Shown in pieces: positions 45,191 through 57,555 of a stretch of DNA of 64,000 nucleotides (its first letter is position 1; every line of letters starts with the position of its first letter). The DNA is from Ustilaginoidea virens (lineage: Eukaryota; Ascomycota; Sordariomycetes; Hypocreales; Clavicipitaceae), in contig NC_057316.1 in the NCBI RefSeq assembly GCF_000687475.1, forward strand, positions 1 to 64,000. The letters run 5' to 3'. The position numbers were made by a program, and so were the translations under genes. Below the pieces are notes generated by a model, which worked only from the letters and a program-made list of their open reading frames with translations, ran no database searches and was not told the origin of the DNA.

Positions 45191-46034
45191 AGCCTATATA
45201 TAAGGAGCATACAATTATTCGTGAATATAAGAACCCTATACGGTAGTATAGTATCTCTATAGTGTATTACTTGCTTTAGGCTGCATTAGCATATGCGACG
45301 CTAGGAGTCTGGTTTGGATGTGTAGGTCTAGATAGGCCTATACTGGCCTATATACTAGGCAACCTTCGCTTGGTTAGTCTGTAGAGGCAGCTATAAAGGA
45401 GGAGTAGTTAGTCGGGGATAGGCGGCAGGCTTTATCCCCTCTTACGATAACTCTAAGGCTAAGTCTACCAGCCCCTACTAAAACCCACTTTAGGCTTTAT
45501 AGGTGAGCTGCTATTACTAAGGTGGTATATTAAAAGGTCGGCTAGGATAAGACCGGCTAGGCTAAGACTAGTTATATAGCCGATAGGACGGGCGCTACTA
45601 ATAGGGGCGGCACTAGGTGGCTAGTTTAAACCTATAGGTCTGAAGCTTCACCTAGTCTATATATATAGGAGGGTTACCTATATAGCTACGCTACCCTACG
45701 CACGTAGGTAGATGCCTTATCTAAAGGAAAGAGGCCGGTAAGAGGTTAAGGGCCGCGATCGGGCATTACTATATATCTCAGCAATATAGTATATGCGAGT
45801 GCCTTAGCTACCTAACCTATATATATGCTTCGAAGAGGGAAAGCAATAGGAATAAGCGAGCTATCTACTACACAATAAGGATGCGGATATAGCGGCAGTG
45901 CTTGGCGTGGCGCGGCGATATATAGCGCGCTATATATAAAGGCCTAATATAATTAGGTATACTAAACGATATCTACCTTGCTGGAAATAGAATATTAGAA
46001 TTGGTAGTTATATTAGCCTAGCTATAATAACTGT

Positions 46035-46380
46035 GCCTATTGGAATCGCTATCGTAAGGTGCCTAATTGGGCATATACTGCGATAGATATGCCGCGCGCC
46101 GCTATGCACGATATGGCCACTTTTGCCTGTTTACCCCCTATACCTAATAGGGCACGCGGGCAGCCCGGCCCGACCGCGCTAAGGCACGTAACTATAGCAT
46201 ACGCATAACCGAGGCTATATTATATAATTCCTCTCTTTTGCCTCTTTCCTACTTTCTTAAATAGTTATTAGCAAAATAATAAAATACCTTTACTTTGTGA
46301 TTAATAGGTATATTATACTATACGCGCGACCCTATATATAAATAGGTACCCTTTAATATGGCACTAATAGTGCTAGTATA
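46035..46380. mobile_element. Relic of the long-TIR element family (copy B)
   Basis: Counterpart of 31040-31385 with additional RIP changes. It is present at the same place in both units, so the insertion predates the 15-kb duplication. Confidence 0.7.
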
Positions 46381-46794
46381 GAATGGTTCCTACGTGCGAA
46401 GATGCACCGATATATAATGGCGGAATCGACTTGCTATACGTACTTAAATTAGGTAGCCGCCTATTACCTGACTTACAGCAGCCCGCGGTATATATATATC
46501 ACCAATAGGTGCCCCACTAAGGCTTATAGTCCCACTATATAAAACACATATATCATCGGCTTCATATATATCCCGAATTTAAATATATACACTAAACCTA
46601 TACTTATTAATGCCGATTAGGAGCTAATACCGCTAACTATAAGCTAATGCCTAGTAGGAGTATTATATATTTATAACCTTATCTCCCTTCTTTTATCACT
46701 TATTATCTTATTAATTATGCTTATATAAATCCTTATTATTAAATGCCTCTACTTTTATATCCTCTGCCTCTGCTATATTTCCTATTTCTATTTT

Positions 46795-47605
46795 AATTGC
46801 AATAGACCCTAGAGTGGCTTATATAAAGCCCTCTTCCCGGAAAGCCTATTGACTAGGCCCGAAATAGCCTTATTGCAATAGTTAGTATGTTAGAATAGTT
46901 TATATAAAGCCCTCTTTCCGGACCAATACCGTATATTTTTAGGTACGGGTCCTTCGACAACTTTAAGTCCGCAATATTATTTTCAATATCTGCTCGTCGT
47001 TATTGCGGATTAACTAGGCCCGAAATAGCCTTATTGTAATGGTTAGTATATTAGAATGGCTTATATAAAGCCCTCTTTCCGGAAAGACGCTATACATTTT
47101 CAGGTATAGGTCCTCCGACAACTTCAAGTCCGCAATATTATTTTCAATATCTGCTCATCGTTATTGCGGATTAACCAGGCCCGAAATAGCCTTATTGCAA
47201 TAGTCAGTATATTAGAATGGCTTATATAAAGCCCTCTTTCCGGAATAACGCTATATATTTTCAGGTATAGGTCCTCCGACAACTTTAAATCCGCAATATT
47301 ATTTTCAATATCTACTCGTCGTTATTGCAGATTAACCAGGCCCAATATAGCCTTATTGCGATAGTCAGTATGTTAGAATAGCTTATATAAAGCCCTCTTT
47401 CCGGAACGACGCCATATATTTTCAGGTATAGATCCTCCGATAACTTTAAGTCTGCAAAATTTTTTTTAATATCTACTCGTTATTATTACAGATTAATTAG
47501 GCCCGAAATAGCCTTATTGCGATAGTTAAGCTATCTTTCCGGAAAGACGATTGACTAGGCCTAAAATAGCCTTATTGCGATAGTCAAGCTATATTTCCGG
47601 AAAGC
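46795..47605. repeat. ~157-bp tandem repeats (copy B)
   Basis: Counterpart of 31800-32610, with the same unit number and the same shortened last units, again abutting the BRCT-like pseudogene. Confidence 0.88.
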
Positions 47606-47606
47606 C

Positions 47607-48161
47607 TTATAGGTTAATACTTTTATAAGAAAGAGTCTTTCGGCTAAAGTTTTTAATTAGAAACTTATCTTTAAATCGCACTTACTGCGCTATAGCTATA
47701 TCTATAAGCCAGTCTGCCGCTATAATAGGCGGCTCTATATTCCCCTTCTTAGCTATATCCCTAAAGCGCTATTATATCTGCTGCTTGTCTGGGCTACTAC
47801 TGGTAAGCAGGTAGACAGGCTTAGGCTTAGCGAAACCTTCCTCCTCGGCCGTTATAGGCTTAATTATCGTGCCACTATGCGTATAGTATAACTTAAATAT
47901 AGCTCTATTAGCCTTAGCAATTAAGCGGTAGCTCTTAGGTCCGTTATAGATCTTCTCTATATAGTAGGAGTCCTTTATTTAGGGGTAAGTAGATAAGGCG
48001 GGTATAATCACTATATTAAATGCCGTTATAATATTTAGTTAAAGGAGCGAGTCTATATATATGCTATAGTGGCCGTTCGCTTTAGCCTTTTATATCCTAA
48101 AGAGCGGATTCCTTATCGCCTAGCGCTATATTGTAGCCCCTAGAATGCTCTCTTTATCTAT
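47607..48161 (-). pseudogene. Small BRCT-like gene with RIP stops (copy B)
   Basis: Exactly the same 555-base length as copy A. The start codon has become ATA (CAT to TAT on the + strand at 48159-48161), a single RIP transition, and several further codons differ by C/T or G/A. Confidence 0.55.
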
Positions 48162-49473
48162 TTATGGTAAATTAGTAAAGGTATACTAAATAAGGCCTAC
48201 AGCCTATATAGAATTAGCGCTCTTACTTACTATCTAGCAAGGTGGGCGTAGTAGACGGCTAAATGCAGCGATACAGGCGTAGTCGATCTCGCATACAAGT
48301 AATATTACTGGTATATTATCTTAAGAGTGGCTAATGTATACTTTAGTTATGGCTCGCAGCGTGATAAGAAAGCATACTAAATCTCGTACTAGAGCACTAG
48401 CTAGCTGCTTGTTTTTATCGAGGTTTATAGAGAACTATAGTTCTCCTTTATACCTATACTGATTAATAGTAGTTAGGCATTAGGAAGATTATAAGGTAAG
48501 AGTGGCTAATATATACTTTAGTTGTAGCTCGCAGCGTGACAAGAAAGCGTACTAAATTTCGTACTAGAGCATTAGCTAACTATCTATTTTCATCAAAGTT
48601 TATAGAGAACCGTAGTTCTCCTTTATGCCTATACTAATATAGAATGACTATTAGTTAGTTGGTATTTTACTGCTAACTAAGGCGGATAAGAGGTAGAAGG
48701 GGGAAATTAGAGCAGCTAGGTAAAGCTATACTATATGCTAAGACTGAAGCACGCCTAGCTATATAGTGTATATATAGTATATAGTCTAGGTGAGCGGGGC
48801 AGACGGCTGCTATCAGCTGGCAAATAATATTGCCCCGCATTATATAGTTACGCTACTATAGAAAATTATTAATGCTTAAGGGCTATAATATTTATCTTCT
48901 TTAGTTATTATTTTCTTCCGCCGTTAATAAGCTAGATAGAATGCCTATAGCCTAAAGGCTGTAATAATTATCTTCTTTAGCTATTATCTTCTTTAGCTAT
49001 TATCTTCTTTAGCCGTTAATAAGTTAGACGGAATGCCTACAGCTTAAAGACACCTTTATATCGAGTTAGATAGTGAAAAAAAAAGCCGATACCGCTAAAG
49101 GACCTAAACTTAAGGGCTTAAGTCTTATTAGTGCTAGGTAGAGCTATTCCCCTCGCCAATTAGTTAACTCTAAGGTCTTTCTCTCTATAACTATAAATAA
49201 AGTTAATATATTATAATTAAAAGTCGGGTAGCATTTTGCCGCTAAGCTAAAATCCTTTACTAGTTGCGATATTCTTATGCGCTTTTGCTTACTATTTGGT
49301 AAGGTATATATAGAAAACGGGCGGGTATAGCGATAGAGGAGTGGCCGATCTAGCGTATAAGTAATAATACTAATATATAATTATCAAGAGTTGGCATTTT
49401 GCTACCAATATAGAATCTTTCGCTAGTTGCAATATTCTTAGGTCTTTCTCTCTGCAACTGTAAATAAAGTCAA

Positions 49474-50559
49474 TATATCTAGTTCTTATAGTATCGCTTA
49501 TAGGAATAATATCCTAATGACCTAGAAAAGAGAGCCTAATAACGATGGCTTATATTCGTATAAACGTGCGAGAAATCCACTAGATTAATCCCCAGTCTTT
49601 GCTTATTATGCCAAATCCCTCCCGATAAGGCTAAGGATTATATAGATAGTCCCGCTAATTAGCTCTAAACGCAGCCGAGCAGGCATTACTAACTCTACTT
49701 AGCCTTATCTATTATCGCTATCCGGGACTAATTTATTATTATCTTCGTTAATTTATTTAGCAATAGATATTTCCCTATATATATCCTTTACCTCGTTAAA
49801 GAATACCTATGCTTTTATTCGCTATACTATAAGGTACGTATAGTAAAAGGCCGGGTATAGCTATATAGGCGATATTAATCTTATATATAAATAAGATTAC
49901 TAATATATTATTTTCTATAGGTTATTAAAAGGCACCCTAATCTCGTCTAGGATAACATAATAGTGCATAGGCCGATATATTCCTTATATAGCAATATACG
50001 AACTAGTTTTCTCTGGTTTATTAATCGACTTTTATGTATAATATAGGAAAAAAACAATCTAATAGTCTATATCGGATAAGTCTAGTATAGGCAAGTCTAA
50101 ATTAGGGTCTTAGCTAATATAAGAACCGCCCTCGATAAAAAGAGGAATTAAAATTTAGATATATATATTTAGCTATGAAACTGCAGGGTTAGCCAAGCTG
50201 CCCTTCCAGACTTTATATTTTCTATTTAGTCTTTCGATAGTTTCATAAAGAGTACTAAAAGGTATCTAATTATCGCTAAGTTATTAAACGCTATTTTTAA
50301 AGTCGGAACCTTTTATAAAGGCAATTAGACCTAGTCAGCGTATACTACATAGTAAAGATAGAGGCAGCCTACTTTTAGGCAGATAGTTTCCCTCTTAAAG
50401 CAGAGTATTAATATCTATAGGCTTATTAATGCCAATCGGCGGTTTTAACTTCTTACTATAGATAGTTTCTATATATAGTCTTATATCATTTGCTCGGTAT
50501 TGTAATATAATCCTTAAGTCTTTATAACTAAATATCTTTTCGTTATCGCCGAAAATAGC
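49474..50559 (-). pseudogene. RIP-destroyed HAT1-like gene (copy B)
   Basis: Counterpart of 34480-35565 at offset 14994. FGDDEKIFSYKDLRI and the PFxTL/FIEGGS-type stretch can be read in the same frame, with partly different stops. Confidence 0.6.
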
Positions 50560-53116
50560 ATATATATTTTGCCGCTAATTTATACTCTTTTGCTAGTTGC
50601 GATATTTTCGTGCGCTTTTGCTTGCTATCTAGTAAAGTAGGCATAATAGACGGCCGGATATAGCAATATAAGCGTAATCGATTTCGCATACGAATAATAT
50701 TACTAGTATATTATCTTTTACAGCTTAATCATAGGCACCCCTATCTCGTCTAGGATAACGCCTATATAGCTGCACCCGGCCGTATTCTACTATTATTAGC
50801 AATATTACTCGTACGTAAGATCAACTATATGGTAGTAGATAGGCGTTAGCGGTTTCCCGCTAATATAAAATCTTTCGCTAGTAGCGATATTCTTATGCGC
50901 TCTTACTTACTATTATATAAGGTGGGTATAGTAGACGGCCGGATGTAGCAATATAGGCGTGGTTAATCTTACGTACGAGTAATACTACTTATATATAATG
51001 ACTAATAATTAGCATTTTGCCGCTAATATAGAATCCTTCGCTAGTAGCGATATTCTCATGCGCTTTTACTACCTATCCTATAAGGTAAATATAGTAAAAG
51101 CCTAGGTGCAGCGATATAGGCGTAGTCGATCTTACATACAAGTAATATTGCTAATAAATCATTTTCTACAGCTTATTAATAGGTACCCCTATCTCATTAA
51201 GGATAATATAGTAGTAGATAGGCCGAGCTAATCCTTATATAGGGATATGCGAACTGGCATTTTGCCAGGATAATATAATATTAGACCGGGCGAACCGTTA
51301 CTTATATAGCAATATATAAACTGGCATTTTACTAGGATAACAATCCTATAGCTCTATATTAGCCAAGTTATTTTTAAGGAATTCTTTATACCCACTTATG
51401 ATATTACTAACCTTATGAAAATATTTATAGGGCCGAGGCATTAATATAATAATATAGGTATTATAATCCGGCGATAGAGTAGGGAAATTATATCCTAAAG
51501 GGAAGAAAGTAAAGGGTAAGAAAGAAGGATAAGAGTAAAGGAAAAAAAGATGGAAAAAAGTAAAAGAAAAGAAAAAGGATAAGAGTAAAAGTAAAAAAAA
51601 AGAATAAAAGTAAGGAAGAAGGAAGGGAATATAGGTATAATAGGTAGTAGATAAAGAGGCTATAAATTAAGCTAGTAAAAAAGAAGGTCGTAAGGTAGCA
51701 GTAAATTATAGGAAGTAATAAGCGTACCTAATAGGTACATAGGTATATGGCATATATAGCCGCGTTATAGCAGCAGCTGCTTATATGACCCCAGTACGCA
51801 CTTATATCTGCGGCATGCATATATAACTGCGGCACGCATATATAACTGCTATATATATATATATAAAAGCCATATCGTTAGATATAGTGCTATCTGCCCT
51901 TTTCCTCTTTTTTCCTGCTTCGCCTAGTATAGATAGAAGCCTATTAGGACCTATAGGTCTAAATAAATAAGCATGCAAGCCCTATAGGACCTATAGGTCT
52001 AAATAAATAAGCATGCAAGCCCTATAGGTCTTACAGGTCTAAATAAATAAGTATATAAAGCCTATTAGGACCTATAGGTCTAAATAAATAAGTATATAAG
52101 CCCTATTAGGACCTACAGGTCTAAATAAATAAGTATGCAAGCCCTATTGGGACCTATAGGTCTAAATAATATGCATATAAGCCTAAATTATATCTTATAA
52201 AGAGGAGAGTAAAATATAAGAAAGAAAGAAGAGAGTAAAATATAAAAAAGAAGGAAAAGAGTAAAGTATAAGAAAAAAGGAAGAGAGTAATATATAAAAA
52301 AGAAGGAAGAGAGTAAAGTATAAAAAAGAAGGAAGAGAGTAATATATAAGAAAGAAGGAAAAAAATAAAAATAAAAAAGAAAAAAGAGAATAAAAATAAG
52401 AAAGAAAAAAAAGAGTAAGGATAAAAAAAAAGAAAGAGAGTATTAGTATAAAGGGTAATATATAAAAAGATTAGGAATAAAGCTAGTAAGGAAGAAGGTT
52501 ATAAGGTAATAAATAGTAAGAAGTAAGGTAATAACGCTATTAGAATTATTAGTCAGTCGGTTAATCAGCTAGTTATTTAGCGCATCTAACTAGGTATATA
52601 GTATATAAGGCCGTAGTACGGCCACAGCTGCCTATATAACCGCAGCACGCATATATAACTGCGGCACGCATATATAAAAAGGCTATATCGTTAGATGTAG
52701 TGCTATCTGCCTTTTTCCTCCTTATTACCGCTTCGCCTAATATAAATAGAAGCCTATTGGGACCTATAGGTCTGAATAAATAAGTATGCAAGCCTTACTA
52801 GGACCTATAGGTCCGAAGAGGTAGGTATATAAGCCTTACTAGGACCTACAGGTCCAAAAAGGTAGGTATATAAGCCTTACTAGGACCTATAGGTCCGAAG
52901 AGATAAATATACAAGGTAATGTATAGTAGTACGATATATATATAAAGCGCTATATACTATAGAGTGGTAGTATTAGTATTAGGAATTAAAGGGTACCTAT
53001 TATAATATAGGGTGCGTATATAAAGGGAAATAATAAACGAATAAAGAAGATATATCTTACTTCTACTAAATTAATAGTATAATTAGGACCTGCAGGTCTA
53101 AAGTAGTTTATTTGAT

Positions 53117-53550
53117 ATGCACGCCTTTAGGGTAATATTATATATACTAATAGCGCGTCTGCTTATATTTAGAGTAAGGTCATATGTATTACTTACGCGC
53201 CTTTTGCTATATACCCTATATGCCTTTAGAGTGAGGTCATATATATTGCTTGCGCGCCTTTTGCTGTATGCACTGCATGCCTTTAGAGTGAGGTCACATA
53301 TATTGCTTACGCGCCTTTTACTGTATGCACTATATGCCTTTAGAGTGAGGTCACGTGTATTGCTTGCACGCCTTTTGCTATATGCCCTATATGCCTTTAG
53401 AGTAAGGTCATATGTATTGCTTGCGCGCTTTTTGCTGTATGCACTGTATGCCTTTAGAGTAAGGTTATATATATTGCTTGCGCGCCTTTTGCTGAATCCC
53501 CTGCCAGCCTTTACAGTAAGGTAATCACATATATTACTTACGCGCCTTTA
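53117..53550 (+). repeat. 57-bp minisatellite (copy B)
   Basis: Counterpart of 37996-38430, with the same number of units and more TG-to-TA changes. Confidence 0.9.
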
Positions 53551-53559
53551 GGATACTTT

Positions 53560-54775
53560 ATATACACGCGAATTTTATAGTGCATAATATATAGTAATAC
53601 TTTAGTTAAATATTTGCCCCTTACTTATAGAGCGGTACTTTATATATACGCGAAATTTAGCACATATAAGCATATACTAAATCGATTTAATATTTAGTAG
53701 GTATATAGGTATAATACCCCTATCGCTAGAGGATTTTCCAGATTTAGCTTAAAAAAACAACAACAATCGGATACTTTACATATACACGAGTTTAATAGTA
53801 CATAGTATATAGTGATATTTTACTCAACTAGTTGCCCTAGGGAGTAAATAATTGCCCCTTATTATAGAGCGGTACTTTATATGCACGCGAAATTTAGCGC
53901 ATATAAGCATATATTAAGTCGATTTAATATTTGGTAGGTACGTAGGTATAATACCCCTATCGCCAAAGGATTTTCTAGATTTAGCTTAAAAAAATAACGA
54001 TAGTCGGATACTTTACGTATATACGAGTTTAATAGTACATAATATATAGTGATATTTTACTTAACTAGTTACCCTAGGGAGCAAATAGTTGCCCCTTATT
54101 GTAGAGCGGTACTTTATATGTATGCGAAATTTAGTGTATATAAGTATATACTAAGTCGATTTAATATTTAGTAGGTACGTAGGTATAATACCCCTATCGC
54201 TAGAGGATTTTCTAGATTTAGCTTAAAAAAATAATAATAGTCGGATACTTTACATATACGCGAGTTTAATAATGCATAGTATATAGTGATACTTTACTTA
54301 ACTGGTTGCCCTAGGGAGCAAATAGTTGCCCCTTATTATAGAGCAGTACTTTATATATACGCGAAATTTAGCGCATATAAGTATATATTAAGTCGATTTA
54401 ATATTTAGTAGGTACGTAGGTATAATACCCCTATCGCTAAATGATTTTCCAGATTTAGCTTAAAAAAATAATAATAGTCGGATACTTTATATGCACGCAA
54501 GTTTAATAGTGTATAGTATATAATAATACTTTACTCAACTGGTTGCCCTAGGGAGCAAATAGTTGCCCCTTATTATAGAGCGGTACTTTATATGCATGCG
54601 AAATTTAGCGTATATAAGTATGTACTGAGTCGATTTAATATTTAATAGGTACATAGGTATAACACCCCTATCGCCAGATGATTTTCCAGATTTAGCTTAA
54701 AAAAACAATAATAGTCGGATACTTTACATACACGCGAGTTTAATAGTGTATAGTATATAGTGATACTTTAGTCAA
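53560..54775. repeat. ~238-bp tandem array, five copies (copy B)
   Basis: GTCGGATACTTTAC starts near 53766, 54003, 54240, 54477 and 54714. One unit fewer than copy A. Confidence 0.92.
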
Positions 54776-55589
54776 ATAGTCACTTAAAGAGCGGTACTTT
54801 ATATATATATAGATTTTATATACCTCTATAAGTATTTGCCTAGGGAAATAGTTGCCCCTTAATTATAGAGCGGTACTTTATATATACGCGAAAATTTGCA
54901 TGCCTCTATATATACCAATAGTTGCCTAGGCAAATGGTTACCTAGTAAAATAGTTGCCTAGGTAAATAGTTTTTTAGGTAAATAGTTGCCTAGGCAAATA
55001 GTTGCCCCTTATTTGTAGAGTAGTACTTTATATGCATGCGAATTTTATGTGGCTCTATATGTACTAGTACCTTATACGAACGGTTGCCCCTTATTTATAG
55101 AGTGGTACTTTATATGCATGCGAATTTTGTATAGCTCTCTATATATAAGTACTTTATGCGAATGGTTGCCACTTAGAGTAGAGCAACTAATTGCCCCTCA
55201 ATTATAGAGTAGTACTTTATATGCATGCAAAAATTTGTGCGCCTCTTAATGTATTGGTACTCTATGCGATTGGTTGCCCCTTACTTATCTGAATTAAGCC
55301 AGGAAATTTTTTTTTTAGTGGAGCGGTACTTTGCGTGCACGCGAAAATTTGCGCGCATCTGCATGTACCGAACCTGCGACCCACTGGCCTGACCCTGCCC
55401 CCAGAAGGGACTCTGATTAAGAACAGATAAATAACCAGCTAAATAGCTGGCAAAATAGTCGAGTAATTAGCTGGACAGCTAGTAAATATAGTGGCTAGTA
55501 GCCTACTATAAAAGGTAACCGCAGAGTATAGCGGCAGGTCTCAATATAAAAGCATAGATGCCGTAGGCGTTATGCAAGTCTGTATTATA

Positions 55590-55960
55590 GCGTTGGTGTT
55601 TAAGGTGCTTATATGGTGCTGTAATATAAAGGTACCGTAAGTGCTATGGGTGCCGTAAATGCTGTAGAAGCTAGGTGCTGTAGGTGCCGTAGGTGCCGTA
55701 ATATAAAAAAAGGTGCCGTAAGTGCCGTACCAAAAGTGCTATAAATGGGAGAATATAACAGGTGCCGTATAGTGCAGTAAGAGTCGTACACTAGGGGAAA
55801 AGATGTTATATAGTGGTATAATATAAAGAATATTACACTATAAAATCCATAGATGCCGTAGGTTACGCCGAAAATAACGTAAGGTTACGCTAAGAGTGCC
55901 GTAAGGTTACGCCGTAAATTGCCGTAGGGGTACGCCGTTGATTGCCGCAGGGTAATACCG
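55590..55960. repeat. GTGCCGTA(A/G) short repeats
   Basis: About twenty irregular copies of GGTGCCGTAA or TTACGCCGTA over 370 bases. Confidence 0.85.
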
Positions 55961-56534
55961 TAGGTAACAAAGGGTAAGCTAAAGGTGATAATAGGTAAGC
56001 CGAAGTTAATAAGGGTGAGCCGAAGATACCAAAGGATAGCTATATTAGTAGTACTAATAAGCAAGAGAGACTAAGGGGTGAATACAAAAGAGGTAGGGTA
56101 AAAACAAAGAAGTATAAACCCGGGCTCATAACCTATTGTAATTCTTAAGGTCACTATAAAAGCAGAGCCTTACTAGCTAGCTAGATAGCACGAGACTATT
56201 TGCGACCTGTGAACTAATCTTAGTATAAATACTAGATTTTTCACTAAGTCCTAAGACTATACAAGTGCTATAAAGCAGGGTAAGTATAAAGGCAAGGCAA
56301 ATATAAGATAACCAGAAAACGCAGGGAAGGTAAGAAGTTAAGAGGCATATAGTGCATTAACAGACTCGATTGTGCTGCCCTTCTACTATCTAGAAAGAAG
56401 GGGGAAAGCTATCCTATATATACACGAAGGAGGGGTGGGCCCAGGCATCCAGGGAAGCCAGTAAGAGGGCTCCCCGTAATGCTCGCTATGATACGTCAGC
56501 AACCCCGCTATATCCGACCTTTCCAACCACCCTA

Positions 56535-56690
56535 ACCACCGCACTAGTAATTAGTCACCGCACTAGTAACTAGCCACCACGCTAGTAGGCCACCACGCTA
56601 ATTTAGCAATGCCACACCACGCTAGTAGGCCGCCACCACGCTAGTAGGCAACCACGCTAATTTAGCAATGCCACACCTTTTTAACAAGGC
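56535..56690. repeat. CACCACGCTAGTAGGC repeats
   Basis: Eight or so copies of (C)CACCACGCTAGTAGGC or CACCGCACTAGTAAC, alternating with AATTTAGCAATGCCACAC, in a stretch with many intact CA dinucleotides. Confidence 0.85.
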
Positions 56691-56860
56691 CTACCTTACT
56701 TGATATATAGTAAATAATCCACTGAAAATCCTTAAGGTAAAAGGCAAAGGCCTAAGGTAATACTACCATAAGTCCAAGAGGCGGTATAAGGGCCAGAAGG
56801 TTAGTAGGCCAGTAGGGCATAAGGCCAGCAGCCTAGTAGGCTACTATAGGATTTTAACAA

Positions 56861-57465
56861 ATAGTGTATAGTATATAGCGATACTTTACTTAATTAGTTG
56901 CCCTAGGGAGCAAATGGTTGCCCCTTATTATAGAGCGGTACTTTATATATACGCGAAATTTAGCGCATATAAGTATATACTAAGTCGATTTAATATTTAG
57001 TAGGTATATAAGTATAATACCCCTATCGCTAAATGATTTTCTAGATTTAGCTTAAAAAAATAGCAATAGTTAGATACTTTATATACACACGAGTTTAATA
57101 GTATATAGTATATAGTGATACTTTAGTTAAATAGTTACTTAAAGAGCGGTACTTTATATGCATATAGATTTTGCGTGCCTCTATAAATATTTGCCTAGGG
57201 AAATAGTTACCCCTCAATTATAGAGTAGTACTTTATATATACGCGAAAATTTACATGCCTCTATATATACCAATAGTTGCCTAGGCAAATAGTTACCTAG
57301 TAAAATGGTTCCCTAGGTAAATAGTTTATTAGGTAAATAATTGCCTAGGCAAATAGTTGCCCCTTATTTATAAAGTAGTACTTTATATATATACTAATTT
57401 TGCATAGCTCTATATATACTAGTACTTTATATAAACGGTTGCCCCTTATTTATAGAGTAGTATAT
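56861..57465. repeat. Truncated third copy of the 15-kb unit (terminal array only)
   Basis: Matches about 54497-55105 of copy B: last ~238-bp repeat, then the TTGCCTAGGCAA region. It stops at GAGTAGTATATTAAATAC. It lacks the RIP-spared end. RIP ends here: normal composition begins within about 50 bases. Confidence 0.85.
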
Positions 57466-57555
57466 TAAATACAATTTAGGCAGAACTGTAACGAAACTTT
57501 TACTGTCTAGTACCAGCCCTTAGAGAACACCCCCTCCAATAACACCCCCAGGGCT

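Larger units (their letters stand above)
40534..55412. repeat. 15-kb subtelomeric tandem unit, copy B
   Basis: Starts three bases after copy A ends, with the same ATATTATTAAAATCC motif, so the two units are head to tail. It ends at CCCCAGAAGGGACTCT before unrelated DNA. It has about 110 extra bases near 52915-53030 that copy A lacks and one fewer ~238-bp repeat. Confidence 0.93.
55413..56860. other. Spacer between unit B and a third unit fragment, simple repeats
   Basis: Not homologous to the 15-kb unit. It contains dense GTGCCGTA repeats (about 55590-55960) and CACCACGCTAGTAGGC repeats (56535-56690). It ends in AGGATTTTAACAAAT, close to the inverse of the TTAAAATCC that opens each 15-kb unit. 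The minus frame at 55609-55791 is repeat-derived. No gene. Confidence 0.6.

Noticed and set aside
55335..55412. tRNA gene at the unit end
   Set aside because: Only a T-arm/B-box-like string is present; the acceptor, D and anticodon arms cannot be drawn.
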